A stretch of DNA of 5,338 nucleotides from Wenzhouxiangella sp. (GTDB taxonomy: Bacteria; Pseudomonadota; Gammaproteobacteria; Xanthomonadales; Wenzhouxiangellaceae): contig SKKV01000095.1 of the NCBI GenBank assembly GCA_007123575.1, forward strand, positions 1-5,338. The letters are read 5' to 3'. The position numbers and the translations under genes were made by a program. The notes beneath the pieces are model-generated. The model searched no databases. It was not told the origin of the DNA and saw nothing but the letters and a program-made list of their open reading frames with translations. Positions 1 through 4,419 of the stretch are shown piece after piece. The number at the start of each line of letters is the position of its first letter. Position 1 is the stretch's first letter.

Positions 1-77
1 AACTGCTGGCCATGCCCGTGGTTGACGGCTTGCCCGCCTATTTTGCCTGGGCACAAGACTGGACCGACAATGATTAA
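1..77 (+). CDS. cutA: CutA family protein, C-terminal end (partial)
   Basis: Only the last 24 complete codons are in the window, read from base 3 to the TAA at 75-77. The tail reads LLAMPVVDGLPAYFAWAQDW and then TDND. This fits the C-terminus of CutA1 proteins, which typically end in a pattern like 'AVPV..GLPAYLDW'. CutA is a small trimeric protein historically linked to divalent cation tolerance, and its real role is poorly defined. The neighbour supports the call, because cutA directly precedes dsbD (dipZ, once called cutA2) in E. coli and other gammaproteobacteria. The stop codon lies in the left TTAA copy of the mobile element that follows, so the protein end is unchanged by the insertion. 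The call rests on a short tail plus context. Confidence 0.72.
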   Translation, partial: LLAMPVVDGLPAYFAWAQDWTDND

Positions 78-81
78 GTAG
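70..81 (+). other. Ancestral dsbD start, now a 3-codon stub
   Basis: The ATG at 70-72 overlaps the cutA stop, in an ATGATTAA arrangement typical of translationally coupled genes. Today it reads ATG ATT AAG TAG, so it ends after three codons inside the left element end. With the element and one TTAA removed it reads MIKYSLLIVLLYFWLPAQA, a textbook short signal peptide: one Lys, a hydrophobic core, and AQA before the cleavage site. A GGA at 61-63 could serve as a weak ribosome binding site. This reconstruction is inference from the sequence but very specific. Confidence 0.75.
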
Positions 82-102
82 CCTCTGAATAACTCTGCGC
101 GG
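78..102 (+). repeat. Left terminal inverted repeat of the MITE
   Basis: It pairs with 397-421 at 24 of 25 positions. The mismatch at base 79 gives GTAGCC here against GGAGCC at the other end. That difference creates the TAG (79-81) which closes the reading frame begun at the ancestral dsbD ATG (70-72). Confidence 0.85.
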
Positions 103-176
103 AGCGCGTTTTCGTCGGAGAGTCCGCAGATCGGTTGGTGCGACGCGAGTGACAGTAGCCGAAGCGCCGTTCTGCA

Positions 177-215
177 GGCCAATGCGGTTTGCCCGAAGGG
201 CAAGAAGCGTTGGCC
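177..215. repeat. Hairpin inside the MITE
   Basis: An outer stem pairs 177-185 (GGCCAATGC) with 207-215 (GCGTTGGCC), with one G-T wobble. An inner perfect stem pairs TTGCCC (189-194) with GGGCAA (198-203) around a GAA loop. Such secondary structure is common in short non-autonomous elements, and no function is evident. Confidence 0.5.
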
Positions 216-307
216 GGAAGAACGATCAGCGCGTTACGGCCGAGCGGCGCAACAATCGAGATGCGGCCTCTCCGACAAAACCCTTACGGGACGGGCCTTT
301 GCGGGGT

Positions 308-372
308 CTCCGGCTCGTTTGGGCTCGCTCATTTGGAATGGCCAAACAGCGCTCGCCCAAGCCAAGCCGGAG
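308..372. repeat. Imperfect hairpin covering the candidate TTG start
   Basis: CTCCGGCT (308-315) pairs with AGCCGGAG (365-372). Further imperfect pairing follows inward (TTGGGC with GCCCAA type), and the tip has TTTGG against CCAAA. The TTG at 319, the first usable start for dsbD, lies in the left arm. In mRNA this fold could hide the start region. The pairing is visible by eye, but its stability was not calculated. Confidence 0.45.
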
Positions 373-2631
373 CCTCCCGCAAAGGCGCCGTCGCGCCCGC
401 GCAGAGTTATTCAGAGGCTCCTTAAATACAGCCTGCTGATTGTGCTGCTGTATTTCTGGCTACCTGCTCAGGCCCAGATCAGCCCGGACGATCTGTTGCC
501 GGTCGAGGAGGCTTTCGCGCTGGAAGCCCAGGTCGAGGATGAACATATTGTCCTGCGCTGGCAGATTGCCGACGGCTACTACCTGTATCGCCACGCTTTC
601 CGAATCAGTGCCGAGAGCGACGGAGTGGTGCTGGGCGAGCCGCTGATACCGCTCGGAGAAGCCACCGTAGATGAGTTTTTCGGCGAAACGGAAACTTACC
701 GCACCGAGGTGGCCGTTCGGGTGCCGGTCATCGAGCGCCCGGCAGACGACCAGGTCGAGCTGCGGGTTCGCTCCCAGGGCTGCGCGGACTTGGGTGTCTG
801 CTATCCGCCGCACCTGGAGGCGGTTGCCCTCACCTTGCCTGAACCGGCTGCAGCTCCTGCTTCTGGCCTCGACCGGCTGCTCGGTTCAGGACCGCGCCAG
901 GGCAGTCGACTGCTGGCAACAGAGCCAACGGCCCTGCCGGCTGAAGAGGCGTTTTCTTTCGAGGCCATTGCCAGCAGCGATGGATCGATTCTGGTTCGCT
1001 TTGTCGCCCAGCCGGACTATTACCTGTATAAGCAGGCTTTCGATTTCAGTATCGATGACCCTGAAATCCGAGTTGTGCGGGTCGACCTGCCGCAGGCCGT
1101 GCCGATTCACGACGAGTTTTTCGGCGATACCGAAGTCTATTACGGCGAAGTCGAGATTCCGGTGCATTTGGCCATTCCAGCCGGTCCAGCCCGAACCATC
1201 AGCCTGAGTGCCGATTTTCAGGGCTGCTGGGAAAACGGCATCTGCTATCCACCTATGACCCGCAGCCTGGCCGTTGACCTGCCTGCCATTGATCGTGATA
1301 TCCGACGGGAAGTCCCCCCCGCCGCAGCCGAGCCCGTCCGTCCTGTGGCCGAACAGGATCGCCTGGCCCAGGCCCTGTCGGGCACGCCCCTGCTGGCACT
1401 AAGCCTGTTTCTGCTGGCTGGCATCTTGCTGGCGTTTACCCCTTGCGTGTTCCCCATGGTGCCGATTTTATCTGGCCTGATCGCCGGCGAAGGCGACAAG
1501 ATGACCACCTGGCGCGCTTTTCGACTGTCACTGGTCTATGTCCTGGCGATGGCCCTGGTCTACACCGCTTTCGGCGTGATTGCGGGCATGTTCGGCCAGA
1601 ATCTGCAGGCGGTATTCCAACACCCGATGGTTCTGAGCAGTTTTGCCGGGCTGTTCGTGCTGCTGTCCCTGGCCATGTTCGGTTTCTACGAACTGCAGCT
1701 CCCGTCGAGCTGGCAGACCCGCTTGAATGAATGGTCCAACCGGGCCGAAGGTGGCACCTTGATCGGCGCCGCGATCATGGGCGCGCTGTCAGCGCTGGTG
1801 GTCGGGCCTTGTGTGGCACCTGCCCTGATGGGCGCGCTGATTTACATCGGCCAGACCGGCGATGCCGTGCTCGGCGGGGCGGCCCTGTTTGCCATGGCTA
1901 TGGGCATGGGCATCCCGCTGATCATCTGGGGCACGTCGGCCGGGCGCCTGTTGCCGCGCGCCGGGGCCTGGATGAATGCGGTCAAGGCCGTTTTCGGCGT
2001 TGGCCTGCTGGCCCTGGCAATCTGGATGCTGGAGCGGGTCATTCCGCCGGCAGTCACCATGCTGTTGTGGGGCAGCCTGGCGATCGCCTGTGCGGTTTAC
2101 CTGGGCGCGCTGGCCCGCCTGCCGCTGGATGCTTCCGGCTGGCGCAAGCTTTGGCAGGGCCTGGGCCTGATCCTGCTGATCTTGGGCGCGATCCAGATGA
2201 TCGGCGCCCTGTCTGGGGGCAATGACTGGCTACGCCCTTTGCACCACCTGCGCGGCGGGCCGGTTGCCGGCGTCGAAAGCCAGCCCGAGTTCCGTCGCGT
2301 CGATACGCTGGCCGAGCTGCAGACGCAGATCGCTTCGGCCGGCCAGCCGGTGTTTCTGGATTTCTACGCCGACTGGTGCGTGGATTGCGTGCGCATGGAG
2401 CGCCGGACCTTTCCGGACCCCCGGGTGGCGGCACGAATGCGCGATTTCGAGCTGATCAAGATTGATGTTACCGATTACACCAGTGACCACCAGGCGATAC
2501 TTTCTCACTTTGGTCTGATCGGCCCGCCGGCCTACCTGTTTTTTCGCGATGGCGAAGAGCTGGGCCACTTGCGCAGCTTCGGTTTCCTGACCCCGGCCCG
2601 ATTTCTGACCCTGCTTGACGAGGCCGGCTGA
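319..2631 (+). CDS. dsbD: Thiol:disulfide interchange protein DsbD, two N-terminal domains
   Basis: DsbD passes electrons from cytoplasmic thioredoxin across the inner membrane to periplasmic DsbC, DsbG, CcmG/TlpA-type partners. Numbering is from the TTG at 319 (770 aa). The signal core KYSLLIVLLYFWLPAQA ends near residue 52. Two tandem nDsbD domains follow. Domain 1 (about 60-175) has cap loop DEFFG at 118-122 and C155/C161 in QGCADLGVCYPP. Domain 2 (about 204-325) has DEFFG at 265-269 and C303/C309 in QGCWENGICYPP. The membrane domain (about 356-634) holds C376 (FTPCVFP) and C498 (VGPCVAP). The C-terminal thioredoxin domain (about 658-770) has C687-V-D-C690. All catalytic cysteines are present. 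E. coli DsbD has one N-domain and is much shorter (about 565 aa). The start is uncertain: a MITE separates the body from its old ATG (70). TTG 319 is the first ATG/GTG/TTG in frame after the stop at 79-81, and it adds about 35 residues before the signal core. The family call is certain; the start is not. Confidence 0.95.
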   Translation: MGSLIWNGQTALAQAKPEPPAKAPSRPRRVIQRLLKYSLLIVLLYFWLPAQAQISPDDLLPVEEAFALEAQVEDEHIVLRWQIADGYYLYRHAFRISAESDGVVLGEPLIPLGEATVDEFFGETETYRTEVAVRVPVIERPADDQVELRVRSQGCADLGVCYPPHLEAVALTLPEPAAAPASGLDRLLGSGPRQGSRLLATEPTALPAEEAFSFEAIASSDGSILVRFVAQPDYYLYKQAFDFSIDDPEIRVVRVDLPQAVPIHDEFFGDTEVYYGEVEIPVHLAIPAGPARTISLSADFQGCWENGICYPPMTRSLAVDLPAIDRDIRREVPPAAAEPVRPVAEQDRLAQALSGTPLLALSLFLLAGILLAFTPCVFPMVPILSGLIAGEGDKMTTWRAFRLSLVYVLAMALVYTAFGVIAGMFGQNLQAVFQHPMVLSSFAGLFVLLSLAMFGFYELQLPSSWQTRLNEWSNRAEGGTLIGAAIMGALSALVVGPCVAPALMGALIYIGQTGDAVLGGAALFAMAMGMGIPLIIWGTSAGRLLPRAGAWMNAVKAVFGVGLLALAIWMLERVIPPAVTMLLWGSLAIACAVYLGALARLPLDASGWRKLWQGLGLILLILGAIQMIGALSGGNDWLRPLHHLRGGPVAGVESQPEFRRVDTLAELQTQIASAGQPVFLDFYADWCVDCVRMERRTFPDPRVAARMRDFELIKIDVTDYTSDHQAILSHFGLIGPPAYLFFRDGEELGHLRSFGFLTPARFLTLLDEAG
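397..421 (-). repeat. Right terminal inverted repeat of the MITE
   Basis: This is the reverse complement of 78-102 apart from one base. It is now translated as part of the extended DsbD leader if translation starts at the TTG at 319. The codons at 397-423 give PRRVIQRLL, which adds arginines just before the hydrophobic core of the signal peptide. Confidence 0.85.
2620..2623 (+). promoter_or_regulatory. Ribosome binding site of the tlpA-like gene
   Basis: GAGG lies 7 nt before the ATG at 2631, inside the end of dsbD. It supports the choice of the overlapping start (TGATG) and translational coupling with dsbD. Confidence 0.55.
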
Positions 2632-3164
2632 TGTCGCGAACGATCCTGTTGTTTGTTGTTGTTGCCATTGTCGGGCTAAGCGCCGGCGCCGGCCTGGCCT
2701 TGCTCAGTCGCCCCGAACCACCACCGACAGGAGTCAACGGCGCAGGACTCGGCGACCCCCGGCCGCCTTTCCGGCACGGCAGCCTGAACGGTGGCTGGGT
2801 AGCGACCGAGGATTTTGATGGCCAGGCCATGCTGGTCAATTTCTGGGCCACCTGGTGTGCGCCCTGCCGACGCGAAATGCCGCTGCTGCAGGATGTCAGC
2901 CAGCAGCGCGACGGTGAGCTGGTGGTCATCGGCATCGCCATCGATGATCCGGGGCCGGTGCGCGATTTCGTGGAGGAACTGGGCATCAGCTATCCGATTC
3001 TGATTGGTGCGGCCGACGTGCTCACTACCCAGCGCGCCTGGGGCAACAGTGCCGGCGCCCTGCCCTACACGGTACTGGTCGATCGCGATGGCATCATTCG
3101 CTGGCAGCACCTGGGGGAAGTTACTGCTGACGAACTTGCCCCGATTCTGGAGGAGTGGCTTTGA
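2631..3164 (+). CDS. TlpA/ResA-like membrane-anchored periplasmic thioredoxin
   Basis: The product has 177 residues. Residues 4-26 form one hydrophobic segment (ILLFVVVAIVGLSAGAGLALL), an uncleaved anchor or signal. No lipobox cysteine is seen. A thioredoxin fold of the TlpA/ResA/CcmG type follows: NFWATWCAPC with C76 and C79, the REMPLL helix typical of this family, GIAIDD, and a cis-proline loop at ALPYT (P145) followed by VLVDRDG. Such proteins reduce disulfides in the periplasm, often in cytochrome c or cytochrome oxidase assembly, and need DsbD or CcdA for electrons. Its ATG shares one base with the dsbD stop, so the two are very probably co-translated and this protein is a likely DsbD client. 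The precise substrate cannot be read from the sequence, so no gene symbol is given. Confidence 0.9.
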   Translation: MSRTILLFVVVAIVGLSAGAGLALLSRPEPPPTGVNGAGLGDPRPPFRHGSLNGGWVATEDFDGQAMLVNFWATWCAPCRREMPLLQDVSQQRDGELVVIGIAIDDPGPVRDFVEELGISYPILIGAADVLTTQRAWGNSAGALPYTVLVDRDGIIRWQHLGEVTADELAPILEEWL

Positions 3165-3234
3165 TCCTTCCTGTCTGATCAGCGGGTCTCCGAACTGGCT
3201 GCAGGCGGTCCTTGGGCCTCGCTCAGCATGGGTC

Positions 3235-3313
3235 GCCGAGCTGGATTGGGGGAAGCTGCTTCAGTTCGACGCGGTGGCGAGGCCTTCAGCAGCTTCCCCC
3301 AATCCAGCTCGGC
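3235..3313. repeat. Perfect 26-bp inverted repeat, 27-nt loop
   Basis: The arms at 3235-3260 and 3288-3313 are exact reverse complements over 26 bases, with the core GAGCTGGATTGGGGGAAGCT in the left arm. Pairing stops abruptly on both sides. Because of the symmetry, both strands read AELDWGKLL in one frame. There is no run of T after either arm, so it does not look like an intrinsic terminator. It is most like a small dispersed palindromic repeat or mini-MITE, and only one copy is in the window. It would form a very stable hairpin if transcribed. Confidence 0.85.
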
Positions 3314-3426
3314 TTGAAACGTCCGGGTACGATGGTGCCGCTGAATTGTTGTCAATAAAGCCGGCATTTCCGGGCTCGTGCAATCGGTCAATTTCGGCAA
3401 ACTGCAACCGTACGTCGCCGAACGTG

Positions 3427-3455
3427 TGGACATTTCCAGCCGACTGGGGCACACT
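3427..3455 (+). promoter_or_regulatory. Weak sigma-70 promoter candidate for aroQ-accB-accC
   Basis: TGGACA (3427-3432, 5 of 6 to the -35 consensus) is followed after 17 bases by CACACT (3450-3455, only 3 of 6 to the -10 consensus). Position and spacing suit the operon starting at 3483, but the -10 match is poor and in this GC-rich DNA it may be chance. Confidence 0.22.
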
Positions 3456-3466
3456 GCCTGACTTTT

Positions 3467-3471
3467 GAGGG
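3467..3471 (+). promoter_or_regulatory. Ribosome binding site candidate for aroQ
   Basis: GAGGG ends 11 nt before the ATG at 3483, slightly long spacing. It overlaps the alternative upstream TTG (3465), which argues against using that TTG as the start. Confidence 0.4.
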
Positions 3472-3482
3472 CAAAAATCGCC

Positions 3483-3935
3483 ATGGTCGCCGTTCTGGTC
3501 CTGCACGGTCCCAATCTGAATCTGCTGGGCAGCCGCGAGCCGGATATTTACGGCCCGGCCACGCTGGACCAGATCAATGCCCAGATGGCGCGTTTTGCGG
3601 CCAGCTACAACGTGGACCTGGCCTGTTTCCAGTCCAACGCCGAGCACGAGCTGGTCGATCGCATTCAACAAGCCGCCGACGATGGCACCGAGTGGATCTT
3701 GATCAATCCGGCGGCCTTTACCCACACCTCGGTCGCCATCCGGGATGCATTGGCCGCTGTCAGCCTGCCCTTTGTCGAGGTTCATCTGAGCAACCCTGAC
3801 AGCCGCGAGCCGTTTCGTCATCACTCCTATTTGTCCGACCTGGCGATTGGCAAGATTTGCGGATTCGGCCCCGATTCCTATCTGTTGGGCCTGCAGGCAA
3901 TCATCAACAAAATCGACGCTTCGAGAAATAGCTGA
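3483..3935 (+). CDS. aroQ: Type II 3-dehydroquinate dehydratase
   Basis: AroQ catalyses dehydration of 3-dehydroquinate to 3-dehydroshikimate, step three of the shikimate pathway, as a cytoplasmic dodecamer. The 150-residue product has the usual length and the family landmarks in order: LVLHGPNLNLLGSREPDIYG at the N-terminus, with the catalytic Tyr and the flexible-lid Arg; QSNAEHELVDRIQ; the INPAAFTHTSVAIRDAL segment; EVHLSNPDSREPFRHHSYLS with the catalytic His and substrate-binding Ser/Arg; and GFGPDSYLLGL near the end. I chose ATG 3483 because MVAVLVLHGPNLNLL matches the normal family start; a TTG at 3465 would add six residues. accB follows 2 nt after the stop. The aroQ-accB-accC order is the one known from Pseudomonas. 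Confidence 0.96.
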   Translation: MVAVLVLHGPNLNLLGSREPDIYGPATLDQINAQMARFAASYNVDLACFQSNAEHELVDRIQQAADDGTEWILINPAAFTHTSVAIRDALAAVSLPFVEVHLSNPDSREPFRHHSYLSDLAIGKICGFGPDSYLLGLQAIINKIDASRNS

Positions 3936-3937
3936 AC

Positions 3938-4417
3938 ATGGATTTGAGAAAAATAAAGAAGTTGATCGAGCTGCTGGAAGAGTCCCAGCTCGCTGAGATC
4001 GAAATTCACGAGGGCGAAGAGTCGGTGCGTTTGATACGACACCATCCGCAGCCAGCGGCGCAAACCGTACATGTGCCTACCGCTGCGGCCGCGCCGGCTG
4101 CCTCGGCTTTGCCCGATGCCACAGCCGCCGGACCGGCCCAGGAGGCCGCCCCGGATGCAGAGGGCGAACTGCCCGAAGGCGAGGTCGTGCGTTCGCCTAT
4201 GGTCGGCACCTTCTACTCATCGCCCAACCCCGACTCACCGCCGTTCGTCAAGCTCGGCGCGTCCGTGTCCAGTGGCGATACGCTGTGCCTGATTGAAGCC
4301 ATGAAGATGTTCAACCAGATCGAAGCGGAGTTTGCCGGCAAGGTCGTGGCTGTTCTGGTTGACGACGGGCAGCCGGTAGAGTTTGACGAACCATTGTTCG
4401 TGATCAAGAAGGGCTGA
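3938..4417 (+). CDS. accB: Biotin carboxyl carrier protein of acetyl-CoA carboxylase
   Basis: AccB carries the biotin that AccC carboxylates and AccA/AccD use to make malonyl-CoA for fatty acid synthesis. The protein has 159 residues, close to E. coli AccB (156). The N-terminal helix MDLRKIKKLIELLEESQLAE and the EIHEGEESVRL segment are typical. A Pro/Ala-rich linker spans about residues 37-77. The biotinyl domain (about 80-159) starts VVRSPMVGTFYSSP and holds the biotinylation site EAMKM with K123. The family thumb region PNPDSPPFVKLGASV is present. The residue after EAMKM is Phe, where E. coli has Met. The start follows the aroQ stop by 2 nt and has no strong ribosome binding site, so translational coupling is likely. 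Confidence 0.97.
   Translation: MDLRKIKKLIELLEESQLAEIEIHEGEESVRLIRHHPQPAAQTVHVPTAAAAPAASALPDATAAGPAQEAAPDAEGELPEGEVVRSPMVGTFYSSPNPDSPPFVKLGASVSSGDTLCLIEAMKMFNQIEAEFAGKVVAVLVDDGQPVEFDEPLFVIKKG
4407..4413 (+). promoter_or_regulatory. Ribosome binding site of accC
   Basis: AGAAGGG lies 6 nt before the ATG at 4420, within the last codons of accB, supporting this start. Confidence 0.5.
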
Positions 4418-4419
4418 CC

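Larger units (their letters stand above)
78..421. mobile_element. MITE-like non-autonomous element, IS5-group-like ends
   Basis: The element is 344 bp and bounded by terminal inverted repeats at 78-102 and 397-421. They match at 24 of 25 positions, and the single mismatch is at base 79 (T, where the right end predicts G). After skipping A103, pairing continues for about 5 more bases. The right end read outward-in begins GGAGCCTCTGAATAAC, which resembles the remembered IS5 end GGAAGGTGCGAATAAG in the leading GGA and in GAATAA at the same offset. No transposase is encoded, so mobilisation would need a transposase acting in trans. The interior has further imperfect hairpins. It sits between cutA and dsbD and has displaced the native dsbD start. 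The family assignment is inference; the inverted repeats and the flanking duplication are directly visible. Confidence 0.78.
74..425. repeat. TTAA target site duplication (74-77 and 422-425)
   Basis: TTAA stands directly outside both ends of the inverted-repeat element. Deleting the element plus one copy restores a continuous cutA-stop/dsbD-start overlap, which is strong independent support that this is a real target duplication. The left copy carries the cutA stop codon, and the right copy carries the start of the Lys codon of the DsbD signal peptide. A 4-bp duplication of form YTAR is what IS5-group elements usually make (family knowledge from memory). Confidence 0.72.
3165..3482. other. 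318-bp intergenic region without a gene
   Basis: This gap separates the dsbD-tlpA pair from the aroQ-accB-accC operon. Open frames crossing it on both strands are low-complexity by-products and show no recognisable protein. The first 70 bases show nothing specific. A perfect long inverted repeat occupies 3235-3313. The remaining 169 bases probably contain the operon promoter and leader, but no strong sigma-70 site stands out. No T-tract terminator is visible for the upstream transcript. Confidence 0.7.

Noticed and set aside
104..396. Outward promoter inside the MITE driving dsbD
   Set aside because: I found no pair of boxes with acceptable match and spacing; a promoter remains possible but the sequence does not support one.
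149..439. Short + strand ORFs inside the MITE (149-439 and 189-425)
   Set aside because: They are arginine-rich with no recognisable domain, run through the terminal repeat, and exist because the GC-rich element has few stops in any forward frame.
460..2568. Minus-strand ORFs opposite dsbD (460-813, 886-1167, 1245-1508, 1842-2060, 2054-2434, 2230-2568)
   Set aside because: They lie antisense to a clearly functional gene, have biased composition, and resemble no family; they are shadows of high GC third positions.
2468..3110. Minus-strand ORFs of 172 and 144 codons across the dsbD/tlpA junction
   Set aside because: Both are antisense to well-supported genes and show no domain signature.
3235..3313. 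Intrinsic terminator for the dsbD-tlpA transcript
   Set aside because: No T-tract follows the hairpin on either strand, and stem and loop are longer than usual for a terminator.
3393..3422. Small hairpin TTCGGC/GCCGAA
   Set aside because: Six base pairs with an 18-nt loop are expected by chance at this GC content.
3004..3468. + strand ORF of 154 codons running from tlpA into the intergenic gap
   Set aside because: Its first third is out of frame with tlpA and the rest crosses the palindrome; no protein family is visible.
3465..3482. TTG at 3465 as the aroQ start
   Set aside because: It overlaps the only ribosome-binding-like GAGGG, and ATG 3483 gives the normal family N-terminus.
3261..3824. 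Minus-strand ORF of 187 codons opposite aroQ
   Set aside because: Antisense to aroQ, with no motifs; it includes one palindrome arm by chance.
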